Shown one piece after another: positions 9,296 to 18,667 of a stretch of 47,493 bases of DNA (the first letter of the stretch is position 1; every line of letters begins with the position of its first letter). The DNA comes from Lysobacterales bacterium (lineage in GTDB: Bacteria > Pseudomonadota > Gammaproteobacteria > Xanthomonadales > SZUA-36). The notes below the pieces were generated by a model, which saw nothing but the letters and a program-made list of their open reading frames with translations, had not been told where the DNA came from and did no database searches. Location: assembly GCA_021648125.1 (NCBI GenBank), contig JAKITK010000020.1, positions 1 through 47,493 of the forward strand. The letters run 5' to 3'. The position numbers and the translations under genes were made by a program.

Positions 9296-10207
9296 ATCGC
9301 CTGTGTTGGTGGTTAATAATTCCTCGGGTAACTGGCGAATTAAGTCAGCTAGTTGTTCGAAGAAATCCGCCATGGCACTGCTGCGGCGCCAGCATAAAAC
9401 CAGGGTTCGTTTGGGTTCGGGAGGATGAAATGGCCGCAGCGCCAAGTTTTCAGTTTTTGGTACCGGGGGTTTAACTGACAGTACGGGTAACAGGGTGATC
9501 CCGACATCGGCGGCGACCATCATACGCAGCGTTTCTAGGCTGGTTGCCTGAAGGTTGAGTTTTTCGGTAGCACCTACCATCGAGCAAACCTCAAGCGCGT
9601 GATCGCGCAGGCAATGGCCTTCTTCTAGTAGCAACAAATCCTGTCCTCGGAGGTCGTTTACATAAAGGTATTTCGAATCAGCCAGCGGGTGACTTACTGG
9701 CATTGCTGCTACAAAAGGTTCATCGAACAAAACTTTAAAATTTAATTGCTCCTCATCAATGGGTAATGCAAGAATGCCGGCATCGAGTTTGCCGCGCTTT
9801 AGCAATTGCAATACATCGGCGGTTTTTTCTTCAAACATCTGTAATTGTAACTTTGGGAATGCCTTGCGGATGCCGGGGACAATATGCGGCAGGAGGTAGG
9901 GTGCCAAAGTAGGGAAGATACCCAGTCGTAAAATTCCTGCGCCGGGATCTGTAGCCCGCCTAGCTATTGCTTTCAGTTGGTCGATATCGTGGATAATCTC
10001 GGATGCGCGTTCGGCGATATCGATACCCACCTCTGTTAGCATAATTTTTCGCGGTGTGCGCTCAATCAATTGCACACCCAATTCGTCTTCTAATTTCCGT
10101 ATCTGGATACTGAGTGTTGGTTGAGTGACAAAGCAAGCCTCCGCCGCGCGGCTGAAATTGCGCAAGTCAGCGAGTGCGACGAAATATTGTAAAGCTCTAA
10201 TATTCAT
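9287..10207 (-). CDS. oxyR: Hydrogen-peroxide-sensing LysR-type regulator OxyR
   Basis: 306 residues. The N-terminal winged helix-turn-helix (AAEACFVTQPTLSIQIRKLE) is followed by a substrate-binding-like domain. The redox pair is exactly where OxyR has it: Cys199 in EEGHCLRDHA and Cys208 in LEVCSMVG, the same numbering as the E. coli protein. SLETLRMMVAADVGITLLP is also OxyR-specific in character. It switches on peroxide defence when the disulfide forms. The AT-rich region upstream (10208-10270, with ATAGATAATAGAT-type repeats) may contain its own binding site. No katA or ahpC gene is adjacent. Confidence 0.94.
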   Translation of the reverse strand: MNIRALQYFVALADLRNFSRAAEACFVTQPTLSIQIRKLEDELGVQLIERTPRKIMLTEVGIDIAERASEIIHDIDQLKAIARRATDPGAGILRLGIFPTLAPYLLPHIVPGIRKAFPKLQLQMFEEKTADVLQLLKRGKLDAGILALPIDEEQLNFKVLFDEPFVAAMPVSHPLADSKYLYVNDLRGQDLLLLEEGHCLRDHALEVCSMVGATEKLNLQATSLETLRMMVAADVGITLLPVLSVKPPVPKTENLALRPFHPPEPKRTLVLCWRRSSAMADFFEQLADLIRQLPEELLTTNTGDKL

Positions 10208-10352
10208 TTCTTTAGTATAGCATCTATATAGATAATAGATATGGAGTTTGTGTTTGGTATAAATAATAACTATTTATGAGCTCGTGCTGAAAAATAACAT
10301 CGCATTGTATGTAATTATAAGCACTTACAAATTGGATTGATTGAGGTCACAG

Positions 10353-10763
10353 ATGCCTAAGCAAAGCATAGAAGCACTAAAACAAAATGCCATTACCAAG
10401 GTGACTAAACAGGTTTTCCCGTTTACCACTAACAATCGTCAAACCCTGTTTGGTGGAATTGCCATGCAATGGATGGATGAAGTAGGTTTTATAACGGCAA
10501 CCCGCTTTACCCGCCAGAATATGGTCACTGTTTCAATGGATAAAATCGATTTTAAAGTACCCATACCATCGGGCTGTATTGTCGATTTGGTAGGCGAAGT
10601 AGAGCATGTTGGGCGTACCAGTGTAGGTATTCTGGTTACGGTAACCCGGGAAGATATGTATGCGGGTGGCCGGGTTGTAGCGATGACCGGAAAGCTATCG
10701 TTTGTTGCTGTTGATGATGATACCCGGCCTGTAATGCTATCGGTGCATACTGCGGAAAATTAG
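10353..10763 (+). CDS. Acyl-CoA thioesterase, hotdog fold (YciA/BACH family)
   Basis: 136 residues from the ATG at 10353, chosen because GAGG lies about 7 bases upstream; an in-frame TTG at 10341 is less likely. It has the single hotdog domain pattern of YciA-like acyl-CoA hydrolases: TLFGGIAMQWMDEVGFI (helix with the acidic catalytic residue), MDKIDFKVPIPSG and VGRTSVGILVTV. It hydrolyses acyl-CoAs to free acids and CoA; chain preference cannot be read. It stands 80 bp upstream of trpS. Confidence 0.85.
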   Translation: MPKQSIEALKQNAITKVTKQVFPFTTNNRQTLFGGIAMQWMDEVGFITATRFTRQNMVTVSMDKIDFKVPIPSGCIVDLVGEVEHVGRTSVGILVTVTREDMYAGGRVVAMTGKLSFVAVDDDTRPVMLSVHTAEN

Positions 10764-10843
10764 TTAGTCAAGCTCGGTCAATCTCAGAAAAATTCACCGA
10801 TGTCCTGTATTATCTCCTGTATTACCAGTAGCCGTTATTATAA

Positions 10844-11851
10844 ATGAAAAAACAAACCGTACTTACAGGCATTACCACCAGCGGCACTCCGCATCTTGGC
10901 AACTATGTCGGCGCGATTAAGCCGGCAATCGCTGTCAGCAAGGGTCCGGCCGTCAGCAGTTATTTTTTTCTTGCCGATTACCACTCGCTGATTAAGTCCG
11001 CAGATCCACAAAAGGTGAGGCAATCCACACTAGAAATCGCCGCAACTTGGTTGGCGTTGGGGCTGGATACTTCAGAAGCTGTTTTCTATAGACAGTCGGA
11101 TATTCCTGAAATCCCGGAATTAACCTGGTTTTTGAGCTGTTCGACGGCCAAGGGTTTAATGAACAGATCACACGCATACAAAGCTGCAGTGCAAGACAAC
11201 CAAACAGCCGGTGAGGATCTGGATCATGCTATCAACATGGGTCTGTTTAATTATCCGATATTAATGAGCGCAGATATTTTAATCTTCAATGCAAACAAAG
11301 TGCCGGTAGGTAAAGATCAACTGCAGCACTTGGAAATGGCGCGGGATATCGCTGCCCGTTTCAATCACAGCTATGGCAAAAACTTTACTTTACCTGAAGC
11401 GGTAATCGATGAAGATAGCAAATTGATCCCCGGCCAAGACGGCCGCAAAATGAGTAAGAGTTATAACAATACGATTCCATTATGGTTGCCGGAGAAGCAA
11501 CTGCGCAAAGCTATTATGAAAATAAAGACCAATTCGTTGGAGCCCGGTGAACCTAAAGACCCGAAGGATTCTACCCTGCTGACCATCTATTCGGCCTTTG
11601 CGAATGCTGGGAAAAAGGCAGAAATGATACAGGCATATCACGATGGCATCGCCTGGGGCGCTGCTAAACAGATCGTTTTTGAACATATAAATACAGAGCT
11701 TGGTGAAGCGCGCGAGCGCTATGAAACCTTGATCGCCAACCCTGCTGAAATTGAAGCTGAGTTAATAAAAGGTGCAGAAAAAGCGCGTGAATATGCCACG
11801 CCCTTTATGCGCAAGCTGCGACATGCGGTGGGCATACGCGCGCTTGCCTGA
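10844..11851 (+). CDS. trpS: Tryptophanyl-tRNA synthetase
   Basis: 335-residue class Ic aminoacyl-tRNA synthetase charging tRNA-Trp. The HIGH-type signature is TPHLGNYVG (15-23) and the KMSKS loop is present exactly (202-206, GRKMSKSYNN). The Rossmann fold has MSADILIF and VPVGKDQLQHLE, which are TrpRS hallmarks. Length is normal. The following small gene starts 12 bp after the stop, so the two may be co-transcribed. Confidence 0.96.
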   Translation: MKKQTVLTGITTSGTPHLGNYVGAIKPAIAVSKGPAVSSYFFLADYHSLIKSADPQKVRQSTLEIAATWLALGLDTSEAVFYRQSDIPEIPELTWFLSCSTAKGLMNRSHAYKAAVQDNQTAGEDLDHAINMGLFNYPILMSADILIFNANKVPVGKDQLQHLEMARDIAARFNHSYGKNFTLPEAVIDEDSKLIPGQDGRKMSKSYNNTIPLWLPEKQLRKAIMKIKTNSLEPGEPKDPKDSTLLTIYSAFANAGKKAEMIQAYHDGIAWGAAKQIVFEHINTELGEARERYETLIANPAEIEAELIKGAEKAREYATPFMRKLRHAVGIRALA

Positions 11852-11862
11852 GTTGTATTAAT

Positions 11863-12186
11863 ATGTTGGTTACCATCCTGCTAATGCTGCCGGTAGTTCT
11901 GATATTGCTGTTTGTATATCGGCTTATTGTGATCAAACTGCAGCAACGAAAACTTGATCGCGGTGATGGGATAGCGGTGGTGTTAGCTGTTACTTTAACG
12001 CTTATTTATATCTACTGGGTTTTAGCTCAGGACTGGTCTAGCAGCAGCCCTATCTGGCCGCATATTTTAGCTACGATGGGCGCTTATCATATATTTGCTT
12101 TTGGCCTTGCTGCCTATTTGTATTATCGAAAAATACGAGGAACATCAAATGTTCAAACTGGAGCATCCACAGCTAAAAACGACTGA
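11863..12186 (+). CDS. Small membrane protein of unknown function
   Basis: 107 residues that I do not recognise. There are three likely membrane segments: residues 2-25 (LLMLPVVLILLFVYRLIVI), about 37-55 (IAVVLAVTLTLIYIYWVL) and about 68-88 (HILATMGAYHIFAFGLAAYLYY), with a polar C-terminal tail. It follows trpS by 12 bp and overlaps the next gene by 38 bp, so it looks like a true operon member rather than a chance frame. No function is proposed. Confidence 0.6.
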   Translation: MLVTILLMLPVVLILLFVYRLIVIKLQQRKLDRGDGIAVVLAVTLTLIYIYWVLAQDWSSSSPIWPHILATMGAYHIFAFGLAAYLYYRKIRGTSNVQTGASTAKND

Positions 12187-12781
12187 AGGTAAATGGTTTC
12201 CTGTGCATCGTATTTATTGTGTGGCGAAAAACTACGCCGACCATGTGCGCGAAATGGGCTCGGAGCCTGAGCGTGACCCGCCGTTTTTCTTTTCTAAACC
12301 AGCCGATGCGGTAACCCAGTCGGACACAGTAAAATTTCCCCCGATGACGGACAACTTACACCACGAAGTCGAATTGGTACTGGCTTTGGGTGAACACGGC
12401 AGTATTTATGGTTACGCCGTAGGTGTAGACCTTACCCGCCGGGATTTACAGGCAGAAGCCAAACGCCGGGCGCGGCCCTGGGATATGGCCAAAGGCTTCG
12501 ACCAGTCGGCACCGATTTCCGTGATTATTCCAGCAATCGTGCCTTTCGAGCAACTCGAAATCCACTTGCAGGTGAATTCCGAGACCCGACAGCAGGGCAA
12601 TACCGCACAAATGATTTGGTCGACAGCTGAAATCCTTGAAACACTCGGAAAATATGTCGAACTAAAAGCGGGTGATCTGGTCTTTACCGGTACCCCTGCG
12701 GGTGTGTCAAAACTGCAGCGGGGTGATACCATTGAGATAAGCCTCGGAGATAATTTACGCCACGCTTTTAGTTTGGTTTAA
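12149..12781 (+). CDS. Fumarylacetoacetate hydrolase (FAH) family protein
   Basis: 210 residues from ATG 12149, chosen for the CGAGGA site just upstream; the longer frame to 12095 lies inside the previous gene. It has the FAH fold: YCVAKNYADHVREMG, PFFFSKPADAV, metal-ligand acidic residues in HHEVELVLALGE and GVDLTRRDLQ, and the C-terminal VFTGTPAGVSKLQRGD. Relatives hydrolyse or decarboxylate 2-oxo-dienoic acids (fumarylpyruvate, acylpyruvate or oxaloacetate). The substrate cannot be told, and no catabolic genes lie nearby. Confidence 0.87.
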   Translation: MFKLEHPQLKTTEGKWFPVHRIYCVAKNYADHVREMGSEPERDPPFFFSKPADAVTQSDTVKFPPMTDNLHHEVELVLALGEHGSIYGYAVGVDLTRRDLQAEAKRRARPWDMAKGFDQSAPISVIIPAIVPFEQLEIHLQVNSETRQQGNTAQMIWSTAEILETLGKYVELKAGDLVFTGTPAGVSKLQRGDTIEISLGDNLRHAFSLV

Positions 12782-12794
12782 GTAGTAATTAAAT

Positions 12795-13154
12795 ATGTCG
12801 ATACTAACTGTTTATGGAATCAAACAATGTGACACTGTTCGCAAGGCACTGCGTTGGCTGGATGCCGAGGGTATCGAATATCAATTCCATGATTTCAGGC
12901 AGGCGGGTTTCTCTAGTGAAACTTTGGAACGCTGGCTGCAATCAACATCTATCGACCTATTGCTGAATCGCCGCAGCACAAGCTGGCGAAATTTATCCGC
13001 TGCGGATAAACAAAATACTGATCCTGAGCATTTAAAAGCCCTGTTGCTGGAAAATCCGACGCTGGTTAAACGCCCGGTTTTTATTGTTGACGGGACTGTT
13101 ATCGGCCCCGGTTTTAATGCTGATGTGCAGGCTGCACTGGAGCAACGCAACTAA
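12795..13154 (+). CDS. yffB: ArsC/Spx-family thioredoxin-fold protein YffB
   Basis: 119 residues with the ArsC-like thioredoxin fold: VYGIKQCDTVRKALRWL (one Cys, at position 12, in a GIKQCDTV context), RRSTSWRNL and a C-terminal VKRPVFIVDG. True arsenate reductases carry a CX5R-type site; YffB-type proteins keep the single Cys and are probably glutathione-dependent reductases of uncertain role. Position immediately before dapE is the classic yffB-dapE arrangement and supports the name. Its stop overlaps the dapE start (TAATG). Confidence 0.85.
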   Translation: MSILTVYGIKQCDTVRKALRWLDAEGIEYQFHDFRQAGFSSETLERWLQSTSIDLLLNRRSTSWRNLSAADKQNTDPEHLKALLLENPTLVKRPVFIVDGTVIGPGFNADVQAALEQRN

Positions 13155-14293
13155 TGTCAATGGTGCTGGATTTAACCCGTGATCTTATTCGCAGGCCTTC
13201 TATCACGCCAGCAGATGAAGGCTGTCAGGTATTAATAGCAGACTATTTGGCCGCTTTTGGATTCACTTGTGAGTGGTTTAATCGCGGCGATGTAAGCAAT
13301 GTTCTGCTTAGCCATGGCACGCCGGAAAATGGACCAAGCATTTTAATGCTGGGCCATACCGATGTAGTTCCTGTTGGTGATGAGAACAGTTGGAAATACC
13401 CGCCATTTGCAGCGCGGGTAGATGAGGGTATACTCTACGGCCGCGGCAGCGCGGATATGAAAGGTGGAGTAGCTGCCATGGTGATTGCCTTGCAACGCCT
13501 AGTAGAGGAATTCCCCGATCATCCCGGCTGTGTGCAGTTGTTGCTTACATCCGATGAAGAGGGTCCGGCAACTGATGGAACCTGTGTCGTTGCCGATGCC
13601 CTAAAACAACAGGATAGAATCCCTGATTATTGTTTGGTTGGCGAACCCACAAGCTCCAAACGCCTGGGCGATATGGCCCGGGTTGGCAGGCGGGGCTCTA
13701 TTAATGTAAGGCTGATCATTGAGGGCGAGCAGGGGCACACCGCTTTTGGTCACCTAATCGAAAACCCGGCGCATAAGCTAGCCGCTTTTTTAGCCGTGGT
13801 TACTAATCTTCGTTGGGATGAGGGCGATGCTCTTTTCCCGGCAACCAGTTTGCAGGTTTCCGCATTGCAGGCAGGTGGCATTGCCACGAATGTCACTCCT
13901 GCGATTGCGGAGACCCGCTTCAATTTACGCAATGGCCCGGTATCCCCGCAGTCTGATCTCAAACAGCGAATGGAGTCGATCCTGGCTGATTTGAATATCA
14001 ACAACTATCAACTCGACTGGAATGTATCTGCCGAGCCTTTTTATACCCCTGCCGGTGCATTAACCGCTGTGGTTGAAGCGGCTGTTGCCGGCTTGCTAGG
14101 TTATTCCCCAGCAATGAACACTGGCGGCGGCACTTCCGATGGCCGTTTTATCGCACCACTAGGAACCCAGGTAGTTGAACTGGGCCTACTCAACCATTCG
14201 ATCCACAAAATCGATGAGCATACCCCAGTCGCCGATTTGGATTTACTAATGGCAGTATATTTTGACATTCTTAGACGCTTGCTCAAGCTCTAG
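13154..14293 (+). CDS. dapE: Succinyl-diaminopimelate desuccinylase
   Basis: 379-residue dinuclear zinc M20 enzyme of the lysine/peptidoglycan precursor pathway. It cleaves N-succinyl-LL-diaminopimelate. Metal and catalytic residues are visible: His in LMLGHTDVVPVG, Asp in YGRGSADMKGG, the Glu pair in TSDEEGPATDGT, Glu in LVGEPTS and the C-terminal His in NHSIHKIDEHTP. The TSDGRFIA segment is also typical. The start overlaps the yffB stop; a second in-frame ATG two codons later is possible. A long hairpin repeat follows the stop. Confidence 0.96.
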   Translation: MSMVLDLTRDLIRRPSITPADEGCQVLIADYLAAFGFTCEWFNRGDVSNVLLSHGTPENGPSILMLGHTDVVPVGDENSWKYPPFAARVDEGILYGRGSADMKGGVAAMVIALQRLVEEFPDHPGCVQLLLTSDEEGPATDGTCVVADALKQQDRIPDYCLVGEPTSSKRLGDMARVGRRGSINVRLIIEGEQGHTAFGHLIENPAHKLAAFLAVVTNLRWDEGDALFPATSLQVSALQAGGIATNVTPAIAETRFNLRNGPVSPQSDLKQRMESILADLNINNYQLDWNVSAEPFYTPAGALTAVVEAAVAGLLGYSPAMNTGGGTSDGRFIAPLGTQVVELGLLNHSIHKIDEHTPVADLDLLMAVYFDILRRLLKL

Positions 14294-14303
14294 CCTGATA
14301 GTC

Positions 14304-14385
14304 CCGGTGCGTCCGCTGCGCTTGACACACCCTAGGGATATCTCGTTTTTTGTAGGCTGTGTTAAGCGCAGGCCTAAGGCACCGG
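14304..14385. repeat. Dispersed long-hairpin repeat, copy B
   Basis: A nearly complete 82-bp hairpin: the left arm starts CCGGTGCGTCCGCTGCGCTT and ends ACACCCTA at 14334; the right arm starts TAGGCTGTGTTAAGCGCAGG at about 14353 and ends GGCACCGG. The arms pair with a few mismatches and an approximately 20-base loop that includes six T residues. It belongs to the same family as the element at 5535-5606. It may serve as a terminator for the yffB-dapE unit. Confidence 0.65.
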
Positions 14386-14435
14386 AAAGCTTAGTATACT
14401 CCCCGGAAATTAATGCATCCATAGCCTGTGGATAA

Positions 14436-14463
14436 CTTGAAAATTCCTTCCCAGCCCTCATAT
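14436..14463 (+). promoter_or_regulatory. Sigma-32 (heat-shock) promoter for clpB
   Basis: CTTGAAA at 14436-14442 is a perfect match to the RpoH -35 consensus; CCCTCATAT at 14455-14463 resembles CCCCATNT, with a 12-base spacer. It lies 38 bp upstream of the clpB ATG. The gene identity (a heat-shock disaggregase) makes the match convincing. Confidence 0.8.
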
Positions 14464-14501
14464 TAATACTATCGAAATCTATGTTTTAGGGGATTTATAG
14501 T

Positions 14502-17075
14502 ATGAGAATGGATAAATTTACATCTAAATTTCAACTCGCTTTATCCGATGCACAATCGCTGGCGGTGGGGCTGGATAATGCCATGATTGAACCGGCCCAC
14601 TTGCTACTTGCATTGTTGGATCAGGATGGCGGTAGTATCAGGAATTTACTCACCAAAGCCGGTATGCGGGTAAACAGTCTGCACTCGCGTTTGGGTGAAG
14701 TCATCGAGCAATTACCAAAAGTCGAAGGTGCCGCGGGTGAAGTGAGCCTTTCCAACGACACCATTAAACTTCTCAATGTAATGGATAAGCTGGCACAGAA
14801 GCGTGGTGACCACTATATTGCATCAGAAATATTTTTACTCGCCGTATTTGAGCGTAAAGCTGAACTGAGCCGTTTGTTAAAAGAATTTGGTGCTAATCAG
14901 GACGCCGTAGAAAAAGCTATTGAAGATATCCGTGGCGGCGAACAAGTGGTTGACCCGAATGCTGAGGAAAATCGTGAGGCATTGGAAAAATACACTGTAG
15001 ACCTGACAGCCCAAGCGGAATCTTCCAAGCTGGATCCAATTATTGGTCGTGATGAAGAAATTCGTCGTTGTATTCAGGTGTTACAACGGCGGACTAAAAA
15101 CAACCCGGTTTTGATTGGTGAGGCCGGCGTGGGTAAAACCGCCATCGTGGAAGGTTTGGCTCAGCGCATCGTCAATAACGAAGTGCCTGAGGGTATTCGC
15201 GGTAAGCGAGTGCTGTCCCTGGATATGGGTGCACTGATTGCCGGGGCAAAATATCGCGGTGAATTTGAAGAACGCCTGAAAGCGGTTTTGTCTGATCTTA
15301 AGAAACAAGATGGTCAGGTCATTCTGTTTATTGATGAAATTCATACCATGGTTGGTGCAGGCAAGGCTGATGGTGCTATGGATGCCGGTAATATGTTGAA
15401 ACCCGCACTGGCGCGCGGTGAATTGCATTGTATTGGTGCTACCACCACCGATGAATATCGCCAGTACATCGAAAAAGATGCTGCTCTGGAACGCCGTTTT
15501 CAAAAAGTATTTGTGGGCGAGCCTACGGTTGAAGACACTATCGCCATTTTGCGCGGCTTACAAGAACGCTATGAAATCCATCACGGGGTTGATATTACCG
15601 ATCCTGCACTGGTTGCAGCTGCAACTTTATCAGAACGATATATCAGCGATCGGCAGCTGCCGGATAAAGCCATCGACCTGATGGATGAAGCAGCTTCGCG
15701 CATTCGCATGGAAATAGACTCCAAACCCGAGTCATTGGACCGTTTGGAAAGACGCCTGATTTCACAAAAAATTCAACGGGAAGCCTTAAAGAAAGAAACC
15801 GATGATGCAACCCGTAAACGCCTAGGGCTATTAGAAGATGAAATAGCCGTGTTGGAAAAAGAGTTTGCTGATCTGAATGAAATCTGGAAATCAGAAAAAG
15901 CCGCAGTGCAGGGATCAACCCATATTAAAGAAGAACTGGAACGCAGCCGCGCAGAGTTTGAAAGCGCCCAACGGGCCGGTGACCTCGGGCGGATGTCGGA
16001 ATTGCAATACGGCAGGATTCCGGCACTGGAAAAACAACTTGAAGAAGTTGAAGCGCATCAGCAAACGGACTTTACCCTGTTACGCAATAAGGTAACAGAA
16101 AACGAAATCGCCGAAGTGGTTGCCAACTGGACGGGTATTCCGGTGAGTAAAATGATGCAGGGCGAACGGGAAAGACTGTTAGGTATGGAAGATGACCTAC
16201 ACAACAGGGTTATAGGTCAGGATGAAGCGGTCACTGCGGTATCCAATGCCATTCGCAGGTCACGCGCGGGTTTGTCTGATCCCAATCGTCCAAATGGTTC
16301 CTTCCTGTTTTTAGGGCCAACCGGTGTTGGTAAAACGGAATTGTGCAAAGCCCTGGCAGATTTCCTGTTTGATACCACAGATGCCATGGTACGGATTGAT
16401 ATGTCTGAGTTTATGGAAAAGCACTCTGTAGCTCGCCTGATTGGTGCGCCGCCGGGGTATGTAGGCTATGAAGAGGGTGGTTATCTTACTGAGGCAATAC
16501 GCCGCAGGCCGTATTCGGTAATTTTGTTAGATGAAGTAGAAAAAGCCCATCCCGATGTGTTTAATATTCTGCTACAAGTGCTTGATGATGGTCGCTTAAC
16601 TGATGGCCAGGGGCGTACGGTTAACTTCCGTAATACCATCATTGTAATGACCTCTAATCTTGGTTCAGAGCAAATCCAGACAATGGTTGATGCCCCCTAT
16701 GCGGAAATGAAGGCGGCAGTAATGGTAGAAGTCGATGAGCATTTCCGCCCCGAATTTATCAATCGGGTTGATGAAATTGTGGTTTTCCACAGCTTGAATA
16801 AATCGCAAATTCGTCAAATTGCTGGCTTACTGATTAGCACTCTGGAAAAACGGCTGATAGAGCGAGATTTGACTTTGCAGTTAAGCGATACCGCATTGGA
16901 CTTTATCGGCAATATTGGTTTCGATCCGGTTTACGGTGCGCGGCCACTTAAACGCGCTATCCAGCAGTACCTGGAGAACCCACTAGCAGAGAAATTATTG
17001 GCTGGTGAGTATCAGGCTGGAGATGTGATTAAAGTAGATACGGCGGATGGTGAATTAACCTTTGCCAAGGCATAA
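14502..17075 (+). CDS. clpB: ATP-dependent disaggregase ClpB
   Basis: 857-residue Hsp100 chaperone that, with DnaK, extracts polypeptides from aggregates. Order: N-terminal repeat domain (from [14 protein letters not shown]), first AAA+ module with Walker [10 protein letters not shown] and Walker [10 protein letters not shown], a long coiled-coil middle domain (about residues 400-520), second AAA+ module with GPTGVGKTE and [11 protein letters not shown], and the C-terminal ClpB domain ([16 protein letters not shown]). Full length. The ATG at 14502 is chosen because MRxD matches the family start. A sigma-32 promoter lies upstream. Confidence 0.97.
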   Translation: MRMDKFTSKFQLALSDAQSLAVGLDNAMIEPAHLLLALLDQDGGSIRNLLTKAGMRVNSLHSRLGEVIEQLPKVEGAAGEVSLSNDTIKLLNVMDKLAQKRGDHYIASEIFLLAVFERKAELSRLLKEFGANQDAVEKAIEDIRGGEQVVDPNAEENREALEKYTVDLTAQAESSKLDPIIGRDEEIRRCIQVLQRRTKNNPVLIGEAGVGKTAIVEGLAQRIVNNEVPEGIRGKRVLSLDMGALIAGAKYRGEFEERLKAVLSDLKKQDGQVILFIDEIHTMVGAGKADGAMDAGNMLKPALARGELHCIGATTTDEYRQYIEKDAALERRFQKVFVGEPTVEDTIAILRGLQERYEIHHGVDITDPALVAAATLSERYISDRQLPDKAIDLMDEAASRIRMEIDSKPESLDRLERRLISQKIQREALKKETDDATRKRLGLLEDEIAVLEKEFADLNEIWKSEKAAVQGSTHIKEELERSRAEFESAQRAGDLGRMSELQYGRIPALEKQLEEVEAHQQTDFTLLRNKVTENEIAEVVANWTGIPVSKMMQGERERLLGMEDDLHNRVIGQDEAVTAVSNAIRRSRAGLSDPNRPNGSFLFLGPTGVGKTELCKALADFLFDTTDAMVRIDMSEFMEKHSVARLIGAPPGYVGYEEGGYLTEAIRRRPYSVILLDEVEKAHPDVFNILLQVLDDGRLTDGQGRTVNFRNTIIVMTSNLGSEQIQTMVDAPYAEMKAAVMVEVDEHFRPEFINRVDEIVVFHSLNKSQIRQIAGLLISTLEKRLIERDLTLQLSDTALDFIGNIGFDPVYGARPLKRAIQQYLENPLAEKLLAGEYQAGDVIKVDTADGELTFAKA

Positions 17076-17080
17076 AAACT

Positions 17081-17837
17081 CTACTTACCACGGTCGCTAG
17101 CGAAATCTCCCGATCTTTTCAAGCCCAATTGCCGTAGCCCTTGGCGAAAGTAGATATCGACTGGAATGTCAGCATCAGCTAAGCGGTCTAAGTCGGCTTG
17201 TCATTGGCTGCCAATCTTGCCGTTTTGTGCAATCAGTTTACTAGCCACCCGCGTAATCGCCATTGCCTTGCAGGGGTTAACAGGGTGTTAGATAAGGTCT
17301 TAATGGCTTTCTCAAAGTTTTCTACATTAACCCGATATTTGCCTGGTTGTTCCCAGGCGGCGAATTCCTCTTTAGTCATATCGGCCGGGGAGAAGTTTGC
17401 ACCGGCAGGTTTGGGGCCAATTCCATCCACAAATGATTTATTGCCATCGAGTCGATCCCAGGGGCCGTAATTTAGTTTCGCAAAACGACGCGTGTGGTTG
17501 TCTGGTAAAGACTTCACAAACGGGCCGCGCTCACCATATGCCTGTAGCCAAAACAGGCGACCCATAACCTTTGCTGCTTTGATAAGCAGAGGGATCATTT
17601 TTTCTGATTTTCGCTCAAATGGCTTAAATCTGCAGAAAGATTAACTGCTGTATATATGCCAAAACGGGGGATGACTGCAGTGGGTGCTTGAGAGTTCAGA
17701 GCGGCTTTAGTTTCTTCTACCGTAGGCATTGGCTCAGTTATTATAGTTAGAGGTTTGTCAGCGGGTTCACAGCCAGCTAAGGTTGCGAGCAAAATAACAA
17801 ATAAGGTAGCAAGTAGATAGCGGTGCAATTGCAACAT
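17081..17837 (-). pseudogene. Peptidase family M49 (dipeptidyl-peptidase III-like) lipoprotein gene, wrecked
   Basis: The 5' end encodes a lipoprotein signal (LLATLAGCEP) and the family's N-terminal part ending SADLSHLSENQKK, where the frame breaks: a run of six A at about 17597-17602 should be seven to continue into MIPLLIKAAKVMGRLFW. The second frame (from 17598) gives NYGPWDRLDGNKSFV and PADMTKEEFAAWEQPGK. At about 17338 it jumps to the family's extreme C-terminal region (YRVNVENFEKAIKTLSN). Two or three more frameshifts and a stop follow, with LQGNGDYAG, KLIAQNGKIGSQ and DLDRLADADIPVDIYF recognisable in different frames down to 17081. The centre of the gene, including the zinc site, is gone. 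The family is assigned from memory of M49-like sequences. It is convergent with clpB. Confidence 0.8.
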
Positions 17838-17955
17838 GTTGGTTTCTCGTATTCCTTCAATTAATGCGCTTAGGATACCAGGTATACCAATATACTTGGA
17901 AAACTACTCCCGCGCCCGCACTTATAGTTCAAGCCAAATAATTCTAGAGCACAAT

Positions 17956-18225
17956 ATGCCAATTTATGAATATCAATGTAATGCCTGCGGGTATCGTTTC
18001 GAGAAATTACAAAAAATGTCTGACGATCCAATTCGCGACTGTCCTGAGTGTTCGCAAGCAGATGTTAAGAAGTTAGTTTCAGCTGCCGGGTTTCGGCTAA
18101 AAGGCAGCGGTTGGTACGAAACTGATTTTAAGACTGGGAATAAGAAAAACTTGGCTGATGCTCCGAAAGAAGTCAAGAAATCAGATAAGGCGGGTAAGAA
18201 AACCAGTAAAGAGTCAGTTAAATAG
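17956..18225 (+). CDS. FmdB-type zinc-ribbon regulatory-like protein
   Basis: 89 residues. The N-terminal [16 protein letters not shown] followed by [13 protein letters not shown] supplies four cysteines (two CxxC pairs) for one zinc ribbon; the C-terminal half is lysine-rich and disordered. The start at 17956 is set by the family's invariant MPxYEYxC beginning; the frame extends upstream without support. FmdB-like genes often sit just before aspS, as they would here without the intervening debris. Molecular function is unknown. Confidence 0.88.
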   Translation: MPIYEYQCNACGYRFEKLQKMSDDPIRDCPECSQADVKKLVSAAGFRLKGSGWYETDFKTGNKKNLADAPKEVKKSDKAGKKTSKESVK

Positions 18226-18234
18226 CGCTATCAA

Positions 18235-18420
18235 TGATTACATATGTATTGCTATCAATGCTGCCAATATTCTTGACTTTTCGGCTACTGAAGCTCAGGT
18301 CTGGGGCAAATTGCGGGTTCCTCACCATCAAAATGCAATTGATAAGCTAATAGCAGCGACTGCTTTAACCTATGACCTTACCTTGGTTACTCGCAATACC
18401 CGAGATTTTCTTGCTACAGG
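18235..18420 (+). pseudogene. VapC-type PIN-domain toxin, 3' fragment
   Basis: About 60 residues match the C-terminal half of a VapC ribonuclease: FSATEAQVWGKLRVP, NAIDKLIAATALTYDLTLV, TRNTRDFLATGA. The N-terminal half with the first catalytic Asp is missing, and no start codon or antitoxin is seen. At about 18420 the sequence switches abruptly to a different gene fragment. It starts ten bases after fmdB. Non-functional remnant. Confidence 0.75.
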
Positions 18421-18667
18421 CGCGCGATGGCTGGGGGCGCGAACAAAGCTTGCCGGCTTTTAGTTTTAGCGTTTTGCCGTCCTGGTATCTGAGCCCGTTG
18501 GCCTGGTTCATGTATGCCGTTGGCCTGGTTGTGGCTCTGTTGTTAGCCACCTGGCTGGATCAAAGGTTGCGGAGCGAACCCTTGAGGTGCAGTCGAAGGT
18601 ACGCGAACTCAAGCAGACGCAGAAACTGAAAGACCGCTTCTTTGCTAATGTCTCGCATGAATTTAGA
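18420..18667 (+). pseudogene. Sensor histidine kinase, internal fragment
   Basis: The piece reads RDGWGREQSLPAFSFSVLP, a membrane helix (SPLAWFMYAVGLVVALLLA), a one-base frameshift near 18560, then VAERTLEVQSKVRELKQ and LKDRFFANVSHEFRKP. This is the boundary between a Y_Y_Y/propeller sensor domain, its membrane anchor and the HisKA box of a hybrid two-component kinase. The sensor and the ATPase parts are missing. It is joined directly to a VapC fragment on one side and a propeller-like fragment on the other. Confidence 0.75.

Noticed and set aside
15081-15503. 140-codon minus frame inside clpB
   Set aside because: Antisense shadow of the first AAA+ module of clpB; no recognisable domain.
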